The notes below the pieces were generated by a model that was not told the DNA's origin, searched no databases, and saw only the letters and a list, made by a program, of their open reading frames with translations. This document shows, piece by piece, positions 49,246 through 63,126 of a stretch of DNA of 64,000 bases; the first letter of the stretch is position 1, and every line of letters begins with the position of its first letter. Source of the stretch: Epiperipatus broadwayi (lineage: Eukaryota > Onychophora > Udeonychophora > Euonychophora > Peripatidae); NCBI GenBank assembly GCA_028023455.1, contig JAQFVV010006246.1, positions 4,914,363 to 4,978,362 of the forward strand, written 5' to 3'. The position numbers were made by a program, and so were the translations under genes.

Positions 49246-50289
49246 AAGAAGAGTAAAAATTTTATCTGAAAATATAATTGCAGTAATATCTTACTTAACT
49301 TACTTTTACTACATTAAAATTGTGTTTTTATCAATACATTATGCTCTTAGATATTATAATTGTGAAGTATAGTTTCTTTAGTGGACTAATTCTTAGATCA
49401 TAAAACTTGTTATGCATATAATAAATAGTTCTTTCAATTTTTATTGTGCTAATTGTATTTTTTTATATTATAACTCACTTTTTTTTTTTTGATACTAATT
49501 TTAATATGTCCTGTAAGTTTTTTTTTAAAGTTATTATTGTTAGTCATCAAATTTTTGCATATATGTGATTTGTTCACATTTTGTTTTTTGATATCATTTT
49601 TTTACACATTTTTACTTGGAACAAAAGTAATAAATTCACATATCAGTTATTTAAAATAAAATTTAAATTTTAATATGCATTTTTTACTGGTATAATCTAA
49701 ATTGTTTATTAATTAACTATTCAGTTTTAAGAAAAATTTGTTTAATATTTTATTCACATCTTGACTAATTCTTACATTATCAAAGTCATTACTAATTTAA
49801 AAATGTATAGTTTTATGTAGTATGTACTATACTGGTGTATGTAGGTAGTGTCATCTTCATCAGAAACTATGGGTTTGGTATCCATAGGTATATGTTACTT
49901 TTATCATAAACTTCAATTTTATATATTTTTTTCTAATAGCTTGAATAAATATATCAATCTATATTATTATTTAATACTTTTTGGCCATATTTTTGAGGAT
50001 TTTTTCCCTCTGAATTGAATCTGTCATATAAGTTTATTTTGAGAAGGCTTTTTGTTTATTTATGTATTGTATATATTGTATATAATGCATATTATATATA
50101 TATATTATATTTAATATATTCATGTTTATATGATGAAAATAAAATCTTATTTGGGTTCTACCATGTATTTTGTTTTAATTTCCAACATTTCAATGAAATA
50201 GCATTCATTCTTGTCATGGTTAAAATCTAACTGTTATGACTTAATTATTAATATATATAATAAAGCTATATTTTAAAATAATATGAATA

Positions 50290-51440
50290 AATGCATTTTG
50301 ACACCCTCCAGAAATTAATTATTTCACTAAGATATAAGTTATTATATATAATAGCATTTGATTCTGTAAACATTTCTTCAGTGATTAAAGCATTGGATTA
50401 TCAGGGATATTGTTATATTTTAAAGAATATTTATAAAAATGCAACAGCAACAATTAGATTACATAATGATACTAGGAAAGTTAACATTGAGAAGAGTGTA
50501 AGGTAGAGTGACTCCATATCTCCAAAACTTATTACAGGCAGTGCTGCAAGAAGTATTTTGTGGATTAAAATGGGAAGCTGAAGGAGTGAAAGTGGAGATT
50601 ATTTAAGTCATTTAGATTTTGCAGATGATATAGTTCTTTTTGCAAATAATGCTTTAAAGCTGTAGGAAATGTTGTAGGAATTATCAGATGAAAGTAGAAA
50701 AGTAGGACTAAAGATAAATCTTAAAAAGACTATAGTAATGTTTAATGGATTTTCTCAAAATATGTAAATAAAGATTGATTATGATGAGTTAGAAGAAGTT
50801 AACAGCTACAAATATCTTGGTCAGATTATTAATACAGACGGAAACCTAATGGATGAAATTAATCATAGAATTAAACTTGTTTGGAGTGCTTTTGGTAGAA
50901 ATAACTTGATGCTAAAAGTAAATATGCCTATATGTTTGAAAAGGAAGGTTTTTAATAAATGTGTTTTACCAGTTCTTACTTATGGATTTGAGACTTGGAC
51001 ACTTAATAGAAGAGCAATACAGATACTTCAGACCACTCAAAGAAGTATGGAGAGATACATGTTGGGATTAACAAGAAGGGATCGAAAATGCAATATATGG
51101 GTAAGAGAACAAACAGGTGTTACTGACCTCATTGAAAAAATTAAAAGACTGAAGTGGAGTTGGGCTGGACATATTGCTAGAAGAGCTGATAATAGATGGA
51201 CAATTGAAATCTTAAACTGGATTCCAAGAGATTGTAAAAGACCCAGAGAGAGACCACATGTGAGATGGATGGATGAAATAAGAAAGTATGCAGGGGTGAT
51301 GTGGAGAAGAGAAGCTAAAGATCAGAGAAGGTGGATTGAACTTGGAGAGACTTTCATCCAGCAGTGGATTGATAATGGTTGATGATAATATGATAGCAAA
51401 ATTCTGATTTGCAAATTATGACAATTCAACTTTGATCAAC
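50290..51440 (+). pseudogene. RTE-type LINE fragment: RT to 3' end
   Basis: Broken frames give AFDSVN (RT block), LDFADDIVLFA (catalytic FADD near 50620-50645), and then an uninterrupted 177-codon C-terminal segment (50849-51382). That segment has LPVLTYGFETWTL, RRDRKCNIWVREQTGVTDLIEKIKRLKWSWAGHIAR and WMDEIRKYAG, all standard RTE-clade strings. It ends in a GATGATAATATGATA tail. There are at least four stops before 50849. The endonuclease half is absent (5' truncated). Confidence 0.88.
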
Positions 51441-52469
51441 TCTGCCAAACTCTGACAACATAATAGACTTGAATCTTATTTACATTTTTTGCTTTATTTT
51501 AAAGTATGTATGTTGAAATAATCATAATAATTAAATATGATATTTTGTGTAGTTGTCAAGAAGTCATATAATTATAGTCTGGATAGTGAGAAATTACAAT
51601 CAATTTTTTTTTTTTTTACAAAACTTACTTTTAATATATATTAATATCTGAAAAAGTTTAATAAACTTTTATGAAACTATCAATTATTAATGAGTTGTAT
51701 TTTATAAAACCAATAAACAAATACATTTTAGGCAGGCAGAAATTTAATTCATTTTTTTATTTATATAAATCTTCCAATTGATTTAAACATGCTTATAACA
51801 TAGTTATTTTTCATACTATTATTATGGATTACATTTGAGTATTCTCTAGTAGCTTCTTATTTAATTTAAACAAAATATTTTTTATATAATTTTCAAATTC
51901 TGTATTGTAAACAATGATAATATAAGACCCCTGGTACTAATTTCAAGTGAATCCCCTTCATCAGTTGTGCTTAGCCCCAAATCTCACTAATCACAAATTA
52001 GAATAAACTTGAACCTGATTTATATTAAGATTGTACTTGATTTATTAAAAAATATGAAATATGCAGCAATCACAATTATTAAATGTCATAATGTTCATAA
52101 ATTTTACTTAGTATAAATAAGATTCAAGTCTATTGTAATTTGTAATTGATAATACTGATGCTCTAGCTAATTAATGGGTCCCCTTGAAATGAGCTTTATG
52201 ATTTTTGAATTAGCTTATATTACAAGTCAGAACCTGGTAACATATATAACATTTAAATCTTAGTTAAATAATGAGTTACTAGGAAACACCTAAAGGTATT
52301 CATTCATAATAACATGTAAACACGTTACATAATATTGAAATGAATGTTTTCTTGGGCAAGTAATATTTTATAAAACATAATGATGTTTTTCAGAACTATT
52401 CCTATTTAATAAAAATAAAAATGACCAATAAACATCACATGATCACCATTTCTTATGCTTGCTTATAAC

Positions 52470-52660
52470 TGTTATTAAAAACAGGCAAAACTCACTATCC
52501 GTATTGTCACACACAGCAAGCTAGAGTAATCAATGGATGCCAGAAAACTTGCGTATGAGTAGGCACTAGATGGGGATTTTATGCACAAGCCTTCTGGCAT
52601 CCATTGATTACTCTAAGCTATGTGTGGCAATACGTATAGTGAGTTTTGTCTGTTTTTAAA
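52470..52660. repeat. foldback element, arms of about 65 bp
   Basis: AACAGGCAAAACTCACTATC... near 52480-52550 is mirrored by ...GTGAGTTTTGTCTGTTTTTA at 52585-52660, with a loop of about 45 bp. The string TTTTATGCACAAGCCTTCTGG ties it to the family at 2230-3430. Confidence 0.75.
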
Positions 52661-52716
52661 AATAAAAATGAAATATTAATAATATAGACATTTTGGAAAA
52701 TGCTATCACTGAAATG

Positions 52717-52931
<215 letters not shown>

Positions 52932-53101
52932 ACATATAATGTATTTATGTGTATATAGAAGTATAAATAACTTTATGCTGACATATATATATATACACAT
53001 ACACACAAATTATATAATACGTATATGTCAATATACATAATTTTTTCTCTCTAATATGGAAAAACATAATATCTATATTTTATATATTATTTAAACTTCA
53101 G

Positions 53102-53289
53102 AATGGGATTACAATTCTTGAAGGACTTGCTGCTTCTGGCTTACGTTCAATTCGATTTGCTCTAGAAATTTCTGGAATCAAGTCAATTATAGCAAATGAC
53201 TTTTCTTTTAATGCTGTTGAATCTATAAAAAGGAATATAACTTATAATAAAGTTGAAGATCTAGTTACAGCAAATTGTGAAGATGCTGC
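53102..53289 (+). CDS. TRMT1: TRMT1 exon 3: SAM-binding core
   Basis: From acceptor TAAACTTCAG to donor CTGC|GTAAGT. It encodes ITILEGLAASGLRSIRFALE, the S-adenosylmethionine-binding motif I region of Trm1 (E-G-L-A-A-S-G-L-R-S is nearly invariant), then IANDFSFNAVESIKRN with the acidic motif II residue. Phase 0 in, phase 2 out (GC|G, Ala). Confidence 0.95.
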
Positions 53290-53610
53290 GTAAGTAAAAT
53301 TTAATTTGGAAAAAAAAAAAAAGTGAAATAAAATCAAAATTAATATATATATATTCTCTTTTTCACTACTCCATTTCATAATATTTTGAAATTTTCTAAT
53401 TATTTTTTATTGATTATCTACATTTCTGTTACTTTATAGGCAGCTACATTTTCAACAAAATTCAGTATAAAATCATTTTTAGTTTTTGTTTTTATTTCAT
53501 CCTTGTTAATGTTATTAATAATGTAATTAAATCATCATAAGTCAAAAAATAATTTACAGATTAAATTTATCTAAATTTTTTAATAAATTAAATATATATT
53601 GTTATTTTAG

Positions 53611-53726
53611 GATGATTATGTATAAGCATAAGCGGGGAAAGGAGCGATTTGATGTTATAGATATTGATCCATATGGAAGTCCAATCTTGTTTCTAGATGC
53701 TGCTGTGCAAGCAATAAAAGATGGAG
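53611..53726 (+). CDS. TRMT1: TRMT1 exon 4: catalytic DPYGSP motif
   Basis: From acceptor GTTATTTTAG to donor GGAG|GTAGGT. It encodes [20 protein letters not shown] followed by [24 protein letters not shown] is the Trm1 catalytic motif IV. It joins in phase to exons 3 and 5. The flanking introns are only 321 and 88 bp. Confidence 0.95.
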
Positions 53727-53814
53727 GTAGGTTATATCAAATAATAGAATTTTGTAATATTTTAAAACATTTAAAAAGTTTCACAATTAGTGCAATCTTT
53801 TTTTTATTACTTAG

Positions 53815-53927
53815 GTCTACTTTTAGTTACATGTACTGATACAGCGGTGTTATGTGGAAATAGTGGTGAAACATGTTATGCAAAATATGGAGCTATGTCA
53901 TTGAAGAGCAAATGTTGCCATGAAATG
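53815..53927 (+). CDS. TRMT1: TRMT1 exon 5 (last exon in window)
   Basis: From acceptor TTACTTAG to donor AAATG|GTAGTT. It encodes [20 protein letters not shown] and [17 protein letters not shown], matching the conserved Trm1 block after DPYGSP. It ends in phase 0 after 139 codons in total. The frame would stop a few codons into the intron, so splicing is required. The next family block (ALRI-type) is not seen up to 64000, so the C-terminal half of the protein must lie beyond the window. Confidence 0.93.
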
Positions 53928-54945
53928 GTAGTTTATTTATAATTATATGTCTTAAGTTTTATAGTTCACAAAATTTATTGAGTAATGTTTTTAGAGAAAA
54001 TATATCAAATGTTATTTTTAAATAGGATCAAATATTTTAAAAAATTAATTATATAATTTTTTTTTTAAATGACAAATCTAGTCTGCATGAAATTAGTTTA
54101 TTTTATTATACTATGAGAATGCCTGAAAAAATTGAAGATAAAAGAAGGAAAGACAACCAACAATAAGATGGAAAGGCTTCAGCCATCGTAACAATAAAAA
54201 TGCTTATGACTCAAACAAAAATTGTCAAATCACTCTCAAAAAATGTGTGTAAAATTGTTAGAAATCATTATCAATATTAACAATTTATAATGTTATTTCA
54301 CAAAAATTTGCTATTCTGTCAGTATTAAATATGTTTAAACATTTTTTTTTTTTAAGATTAAAAAACTTATGCACAATATGCCTTAGTGCATGTTTTCTCT
54401 TATTGAAACTTATTAAAGTATTTTTATTAGTACAATAGATAGTTTTTTATTTTTCTCCTAAATCCATACAATGGCACAACTTTATATTTTAAATAATTCA
54501 AACATTTTAAGAAACTTGAAGATTTGAATGTTGATAAGAATCATCTGTAATTAAAGCCAAAGATGTTTTAATATTTAATTAGAAAAATTATGTGATGTCA
54601 ATCTTTAAATATGAAAGATTAAATTTACACTAAGCACATGTGCTGTAATGTTGTTATAATAGCTGAACGATGTCTTGTTGAGTACTGAGGATACTCTCAA
54701 ACCAAAGCACTAAATAGAGACTTTTGAAAAGATAAGAGCAGCCATCTTATTTTTTGTACCTAAATTTAAATATATGGGCCAGTTTGAGTATTTACATCCA
54801 TGAATTTTTTTATATATATTAACATGTGCAAAATTTTTCTATTTATTACATGTTAATATTATCAGCTATTAGAAACTATGTAATATTTAATTTTATTTAC
54901 TAGAGCAGAGATTAACAATTATTTTTTTTCTTTTTTAAGCTTTTA

Positions 54946-55381
54946 TTTAAAAAGCAATTGAATACCAACTTTCTGTTCATCACTCAACTTATTAGATTCA
55001 ATAGATAAAATTGTATCAAAAATGATATTTTTGAATGAAAAGGAACAAAATTAGTACTTTTATTAAGAATTTCTAATTCTCTACCATTTAACTTATTATC
55101 AGAAAGATTAACAACTTTATTAATAGATTCATTACTCTCAACTACCCTATCACTACAATAAACTTTATTCATTTTTCCAAACAAACATTTTAATTTGCTT
55201 TTATACTTCCTACAAAAGAAATTTGATCTATTTATTCTAAATTGTTTTATGAAAAAATTTAAAATTGAATAATTAAAATATTATTATTATGTATTCATTT
55301 TATATTCATAAATAAATTTGTAAAACTTGATAAAATTTTCTTTCAAAAAAACTTCAAAATACATATTTGTAAATTCAAAAC
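54946..55381 (-). pseudogene. Penelope-like element, 5' part on the - strand
   Basis: On the - strand it reads MNKVYCSDRVVES, VVNLSDNKLNGRELEIL and NFVPFHSK, the N-terminal region found in the + strand partner at about 55640-55800. It stops at about 54946 at AAGCTTTTATTTAAA. It forms the left arm of a head-to-head inverted repeat centred at about 55410. Confidence 0.75.
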
Positions 55382-55500
55382 TAAATTTTGATTATTAATT
55401 TTAAAAATAGAAAATTGTTTAAGAATCGGAATTTACTTTTGAATTTACAAATGTATATTTTGAATAGTTTTTTGAAAGAAAATTTTATTAAGTTTTACCA
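55315..55500. repeat. axis of the head-to-head PLE inverted repeat
   Basis: GTAAAACTTGATAAAATTTT at about 55320 mirrors AAAATTTTATTAAGTTTTAC ending near 55498. The dyad spacer is roughly 55382-55438. Arms extend outward to about 54946 and 55875. Confidence 0.8.
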
Positions 55501-57545
55501 ACTTATTTATGAGTATAAAAGGAATAGGTATTATTTAGATAAGAGGCAAGATTTTGACTATTTAATTTGAATTTTTTTATAAGATAATTTAGAATCAATA
55601 AGTCAAATTTCTATGCAGGAAGTATGAAAGGAAATTAAAATGGTTGTTTAGAAAAATGTATAAAGTTTATTGTAGTGAGGGTAGTGAGAGTTATGTTTCT
55701 ATTAATTAAGTTATTAATCTTTCTGATATTAAGTCAAATGATAGAGAATTAGAAATTCTTTGTAAAGATTCTAATTTTGTTCCTTTTCATTCAAAAAATA
55801 CAATTTCATCTATTGAATCTAGTAATTTGAGCGATGGGCAGAAAGTTGGCATTCAATTGGTTTTAAATAAAAGCTTAAAAAGGAAACAAAAATTTATTGT
55901 TAATCTTGTTGAGATTAGACATCTTAAGGATAGGTTAAATGCTAATGAAGTGATCATTCTCGTGAAGACAAAGCTGGCTGGTTTTTCATTATGAAAAGAA
56001 ATGAGTTTAGGGAGAAAATAGATAAAGAAGTAAATATATGTTTTTAGAAAAAGTTCCTGGTAATGTGATTAACAGGAAGTTAATAGATATAAAAAAATGA
56101 TAAATTTAAAACTTTAATAAAGTAGATTATTTGAAATTTTATTTTAATGTCTTCATATCAGCTAAGATGCTTATGAATATTAAGATTCACAAAGATGGGT
56201 TTCCTTTAAGATTTATTTTTGACTTTACAGGTAGCTTTTTAAAACATTTTATTGATTTTTGTCATTACTCAGTTTCTTTGAGGCTTTCGATAGGATTAAT
56301 AATTTTAAAATGGAAAGTAATTGGGTATTTGGTAGTTTGGATATTGAGAATATGTGGTGGTTAAACATGGTTCTTTGTCAAATAATAAGATTAAAGTTAT
56401 TAAAGATTTGCTTTTATTATTGAAGGATTCTATGTATTTTACTTATAATGATAATTTTTATAAAAATTAATGAAGGTTGGATAAAAGGTTATATTATTTC
56501 TCCTTTAATTTGTTCAGTTTATATTAATTATTTGGAAGAGGAAATTATTATTGAGAAGGATTGTTTATATTTAAAGTTATTTGTTAGATATGTTGATGAT
56601 AGTTTATTTGTAGTTGAGAATGATAAATTGAAAGAGTTGATAAATAAGTTTAATTGTTTTGATCTTTCTATAAAATTTGTTGTAGAAGGAGGTGGTCAAA
56701 TTTTTAGATTTATTGATGATTAGAAATGTAAAGAATGATTGTTTGGTATGTTAAGAGTAAAGAATTAAGGTCTATAATTAAACCTGATAGCTATCATTCT
56801 ATATCTCATAAAGTATCTGCTTTAAGAAATCATTGTTATAGAAATAAGAGATTAAATAATTCTAATAGGCTAGCTTTGTTTCAAAAAGATCAATTTTATA
56901 TAGATTATTTGAGTGTTAAATACTCTGATAAATTTGGTAAAAGTATTTTATTTAATAGTAATTGTAATAATATGAAGACTATTTCTGGAGTAGTGTATAT
57001 TATCCTTTGTTTTTGTAAGTAGGTATATGTACGTCAGAGTAGTTGAGCTTAAGTGAAAGAATAAAAGTTTATAAAAGTAGGATTAGAAATAAATATCTTC
57101 GTTCTGCTTTATATGTCCATGAAAAAGATTTTTGTAAGTAGGTATATGTACATCAGAGTAGTTGAGCTTAAGTGAAAAAATAAAAGTATATAAAAGTAGG
57201 ATTAGAAATAAATATCTTAGTTCTGCTTTATATGTCCATGAAAAAGATAGAGGCCCCACCTTATTAATTTTGATGAGGCTATGGTTGTTGTCTTTGAGAA
57301 AAATGAAATAAAAAGAATTAGAGAATATTATTAAAAATTTATGATTCTGAAGCAATTAACTTATTTAAAAGTTCATTTAATATTAAGGATGTATGGAATG
57401 CAAGTGGAGTTGTGGATAATATTTTGTTAAAATGTGTTGTTATTTTGTAATTCTTTACACATGAGAAGTGTGCTTATAGCAGTGAAGCCATTGGTTGTCT
57501 TTTAGAATTTATTTCTTTGGCTAGTCTGGTTGAGTTGTGAATTTG
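55440..57545 (+). pseudogene. Penelope-like retroelement, near full length but decayed
   Basis: PLEs encode an RT joined to a GIY-YIG endonuclease. Read left to right with several frameshifts: N-terminal region near 55640-55960; RT core near 56150-56340; RT catalytic region at 56448-56723 (ISPLICSVYINYLEEEI, then RYVDDSLFV with the catalytic YVDD); post-RT region at 56735-56930 (YVKSKELRSIIKPD, HCYRNKRLNNSN); GIY-YIG start near 56985 (SGVVYIILCFCK) with the rest to about 57360; and a 3' tail to about 57545. A tandem duplication of about 119 bp (57010-57128 and 57129-57246) lies within the endonuclease part. Stops throughout make it non-functional. Confidence 0.82.
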
Positions 57546-58371
57546 GGGTAGTTTGATAATATAATTGTTGTGTATTCAATTACGAAACTAGTTCTCAATA
57601 ACTGCCAATACTTCCCATTGATAAAGATTAAACAATGTCTTAACTATTCTCAGACCTGAATCAATACTACAAAAATTATTTATACTTGCAGTACAGTTCT
57701 GAGAACCTTATCAGGTGTATATAAATAAAAGTAAGACTTGTACGGTCTGTTTAAGATCCATATTCAGCTGTTTACACCTACAGAGGCTCGGTCTCTGGGA
57801 TGATGTCCCTCGTAGCAGAAAAGTTGCTACAACTTTTCCAACAGCTTTTTCTCTGGGTTTTTTCTCCTGATGTCCAGCAATGCAACAGCACCATCACACG
57901 AAGAGTAAGAAAAAGCTTCTACTCTTTTTAGCACACATTATTTATACTTTTTCACAGTTTAATGGCCAGTATTAATTATTACAAAAGGTAATAGCTATTT
58001 ACATTAAGCTATCCCCTCCAATAAGGCATCTTTTCTAAAATTATTGTCAAGCATTTAATTGCATATGTACACATTTCTTCCTCTGCAATTAGTTCTTGAA
58101 TATTTATTCTTTTGTTTGATTCGTTTTAAATAGTTTAATGTTCTAATCTACTAGCCTTTTCTATATTTAAATGCATTAGACCTTTCCTACCTTATTATTC
58201 ACATTTCTTTTTATTTTACAATAATCTTTTTTCATTGCTTTTAATTCACACGATCTTTCTATTTACATTTCTAATGTTTTCTCTTTTTTCTGGAGTCATA
58301 AATTCTAGCTTTATAACTTATACAAATTACAGTTACTAAAGCAATATTTTTTCCAAAATATAATGCATATA

Positions 58372-59244
58372 CACCTGGGTCTCGTTTTACGTGATAGATA
58401 GGTTCCTCAGAAAACACACGCAAACGAAATCGCACAAAAATAGACGTAACTTACATTGAAAAAGGGGGGATGCGGTCTGTGATTTTTCAAAATTCGCATA
58501 AAAGCAAAGCACCAACGTAAAATTACTTTAAAATTCACGCAAAAAAAAAATAAGGAAATAAAATATGACTAATAAAAAAGTTCAAATTTGAAAAAAATTG
58601 ATACAAGACAAACTTTTTTTAACTATAATATTTAATTTTATTCAAAATAATATATTTTTATGCATAATTTACAGTACTGTAATTTACATTTTTTTATACA
58701 CGTTTTAATTATTATGAATTTCTGGTGACAACGTAATTAGTAATTAATCTTTGAAACGATGATTTTATTAATTGTTTACGAAGCTCGCGATATCCAGACA
58801 TACAACCATTTAGCTCTCGTAGGAATTTAAGAGCATGTTAATGATTAGTGTCATTAATAAGAAAATAATAATTGATTACATTCTTTTTTAAAAAGCAAAA
58901 ACAGAATGTGATTTAAAATGCAAAATTAACACGCACAATGTTTGAACAAATTTTTTACATTATAATCATGTAAAATTTAATATGTGTATACATAAAATGT
59001 GGAAATCATGATTTTAATTTCATTATTGCATAAAATCTTACTATTATAAAGCACTGAAAATATTGAAATTACTAAGATGAAAGTCGAATTCCAATAATGT
59101 GCTATTACTTTCAATATAACGTAAGTGCGCAAAATTTATTATTTAAAGTAATAGCGCATTATCGGAAATCGACTTCCGGTGAAACACGAATCGCGTAACT
59201 TCAAAATCGTGTTAAATAAGTCCGTGTAAAAAGAGACCCAGGTG
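58372..59244. mobile_element. 873-bp MITE with CACCTGGGTCTC termini and TA duplication
   Basis: The element starts CACCTGGGTCTCGTTTTACG and ends with GAGACCCAGGTG. A TA dinucleotide lies directly on each side (58370-58371, 59245-59246), as in Tc1/mariner-type insertion. Beyond the perfect 12 bp, the terminal repeats stay partly complementary (TTTTACGTGA against TTTTTACACGG). There is no transposase frame. Confidence 0.88.
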
Positions 59245-62200
59245 TACACAATATATTTTACATTTACTTAGTGATGTTTTTATTCATAGCTTAATCTACA
59301 TTACCAAGATTTTTGATTAATCTTAACCCTCTTTTGAAATAATCACTGTGTGGGTATATATATTTTGGAGTTTGCTTTGAAATTAAAATCAAATAACAAT
59401 TGAGGATGCTAATAAAAAAATAAAATTTAAGTAAGTGGCTATTATCATAAGACTTGATAGACTAAAGACAGAATTTATCTCTATTTTTCTTCAAGAAGAA
59501 AATAGTCTGACAAGAAATAAAAGGTATTGATAGAAACTTTGATAGTGTTTAATATTTAGAGTTAATGCAACTACAAATGAAATGTTATAAATTAGAAACA
59601 CTGTCCTTCTAACTTTCAAAATTACTCTTAAGTCTTTGGATTAGGGAGTTGGACAAAGTCGATAGTTACATAATGATATTTTCACAAGGTTAAGATTATA
59701 ATTACTATAAAAGATGGCAAGTATCATTCTTGTCAATCTGCAATATGTAGTAAAGATCACTAATTATTTTATATGATATAAATATATAAGGATGACTGAT
59801 TAGACAAACATACCTGCATCATTAGCATTGCCTCAAGCAGACTCTGATTAAATAGAATATGTAGAAAAAAAGATAAAATTATGTACAGATTCAAGATAAT
59901 AATAAGTGGGATGTGAGGGCAGTAGGGCTGAGTTTAATAATTGTATATGGGATTGCAAATTTTTTTTTTTTTTTTGGAAGTGGAGGGGGAGCAGCGTAAA
60001 GTTGGCCTAAACTATATGAAAGATAAAACATAAAAATGTCATTTATTTTTTCTCTGTTGAAATCAGTCTTCACGATATCATTATTTAAATTTTTGTTAAA
60101 AATCGTAATTCTTTAAAATAATATTTTATTGCTAACTACATTAGAGTGAACAATAAAGCAGACAAGATTTTTAGGCAGTAAATTTTAAATTTTATTTTAT
60201 AATGTAAATAGTTGTTATCTTTAATTAAATCAATTAGAATTTCTTCGAATTCAAAAATATGAAATAATATTTTGTCATCCGAAAAAAAAGAGATGAATTG
60301 AAATAGAATGTTTTGATTAAATCAGGATAAACTGATTACTCTCAATCTTTTTATCCCTCATATTCTCCTTTTTTTTTTTTTGAACTAATTGGTAATGTTT
60401 TTTTTGGACTCTGAAGAACAAAGAAAGATCAAAAAGTTACAATAAATGACTTTTCACAATATAAGATATATTAAATAATAACCTGTATATTCTGACCTTC
60501 ACTATGTGTAGGTCCACTACACATCATGCCAACCACGTTGGGGGCCATAATCTGACCTGTAATCTCGTGCATCCTCACTTCCAGATAATATATGATATAA
60601 AATAAAACGGGTTCTATCTCAGTTAATAATTAATAACTAAAATATTCAGCATTAAAATTAAAATATTTCACTAGCTCAAATTTAAAATACGAATAAGGTT
60701 CAGTTTATAAAAATAAATTAAATAAATATTTAATATTTTCATGAGACTTGAAGTGAAAATACAGGTGACAAGATAGATTACATTGAGCCAATATCCCACA
60801 GGATACTACCTCAATGGCATAAGAACACTATCCCCCCTTTATTACTATTTCAAATAACAAACTCATAGTATTCTTACGACTTTAATAACTTCTACTCACT
60901 AAGATTAAACTAATAATTAAATCTTAATCTTCTATTTAATAATAATCTAGCTCAAATAAAATAATCTCAGGTTCATAAAGTTTATTCTAAGTTAATTTAA
61001 AAATACGGTAGTAAAATATGAGAAGGGATTTTATGTCATAATCTACTACACTGAAACTAATAATAATAAATAACAGTAATAATATTCTTCATTGTTTAAC
61101 TAATTCTGTATATCTTTTCTTTTTACTATAATTTTATTACCATAATAAAATAATGAAATAATATAATATGATCTTATATCTTCATGTAATGATATAATAA
61201 ATACATGGTAGCATTTTAATAATCTGACAAACAAAATATGTGTGGCAACTGATAGCATATAATTTAATATAATATTGTGATAACTGATTTATGACCAATA
61301 AAATAATGTAAGATTATGATTATTTAATTATAATGAATACCAATAAAATATTTAAAATTCTTAAAATAATTCTCTATTTATCTTTTGTGCAAAATTATAT
61401 ATTTGTTTCAATTATTATGCATATATCGTGATTTCATGCAGCGATGTGGAGAAATAAATAACTCGGACACAAAATTTTTGAAATAACAAAATTTAACAAA
61501 GTTTATTACTAACAACAAATAAATAAACAATTTATTTACACTATTTACAGTGGATATCCTTAACTTTTTTACTTTACAGTTTGATCTACCGGGTTATAAA
61601 AAAAATAATTTATATTTCAATTATATCTTTATTTAGATTTAGGACAAAATTTTAAAAAAAATGTTACTATTTGGTTTCTCATTATGGTTAACTTATTACA
61701 AATATATTTATCTACTTTATTAGCAACAGCATTTTATCCTTAATATTATTAAACTATCTTATTTTAAAAAATTCATACTTAGAAAACATTCTATAGAAAA
61801 CAAAATTTTATAATGAGTATGGATTTCTCAAAATATTAAAAAAAATTTCATCTTGCAAAGTCAAAGATGTTACACAAAATATTATCCAAAATTCAGTACT
61901 AGATTTTAGTATTTATCACACAATGTTTACTAATCATAATATATTCTTCTTTAAGCCTTACTTTAGTATGATATAAGTGTAATCATCAATATATTTCTGT
62001 TAATCAATAAACAAAAAATATACTATGCATATTGTTTACATAATTTACTTTGTACTATTGTATTTTAAAAATATGCAATACTTATTTTTCTCTTAAAAAA
62101 AATAATACTAAAGCATTTAAAATTATTATCACTTTAAAGAAAATATCTTTGTTTAGATACTTTATTTTAAAAAAGTTTATATTTCATTTCCGAAATAAAA

Positions 62201-63078
62201 TTCAAAATATATTCTATGATTCTTTTCTTTCCTTAGGATACTTTGGATCTTCAATTTTAAGTTATAACGTCCTATTCCTTCTAAGCAAATAAACCAATCT
62301 TATACAAAACGATAGCATAACCTAAGTTCTAAATTATTTATCATTTCTCTTAAACATATCTTACTGAACGATGCAGTTACATGAAATAAAGATAGCGAAA
62401 ACAGATGCATAGGATTAAGGAAGAAAGCTAGAGTATTACTCTTAACATATCTCAAAATCATGGCACAGTGCGAAGAGGTATGACATTTACCTGCCTAATA
62501 TCCTCTAGTACAGGGACGATGTTAAAGCTATTTCTTCAGCTTTATTAGAACATCAAATATTTAAAGAAATATAAACACTGTCCAAATAAAATGTGTATCA
62601 GTCATAGGGCTTTGTTAACTATGCTGATATTCACATAAAGACTAAATATTATTTCCATTCCTTATAACATCCTATTTCTTAAAACATCATCTTGGTTTCC
62701 TGTTCACTAAGTACTTCCAAGCCACTATCTCAACATTATTTCTCAAGATTTTCCACATCTTACATCGATAAATAACTATCTGCATTTACAAAACAATAAA
62801 TAAAATTCATTAATAGTTAAACAATCTTACGATTCCATAAGAAAAGTTGCTTACTTCATTCTCTGTATGTTTAATCATATACAATCTACTTAGACAATAT
62901 TTAATATCCAATAACTAAATTTTAAAAATCACATAATTATTTTTATAAACTTCTTCTTCTTCTTTTTTCTTTTCAAATGTATTATCAAGTTATTATAAAG
63001 TCAAAAAACTACGGAGAGACTTTCTTTTCAAAATTTTTATTGATATACAATATATAACTTCACAAATAAATATAAATA

Positions 63079-63126
63079 GCCGACGTTTCGTCCATTTTTT
63101 AAAATAATGATATGGACTTTATCAAG
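63079..63126 (-). ncRNA. hammerhead-like box in PLE terminal region, left arm
   Basis: On the - strand TTGATAAAGTCC is followed by GGACGAAACGTCGG, with TCC and GGA able to pair across about 20 bp (stem II). GAAAC and GTC fit the hammerhead core. The first core box deviates from the usual CTGATGA, so activity is doubtful. PLE terminal repeats are known to carry hammerhead motifs. Confidence 0.45.

Noticed and set aside
57540-57600. A second hammerhead-like string (TTTGATAAT ... CAATTACGAAAC) after the PLE tail
   Set aside because: A stem can be drawn, but the core boxes deviate too much and no GTC follows, so it was not annotated.
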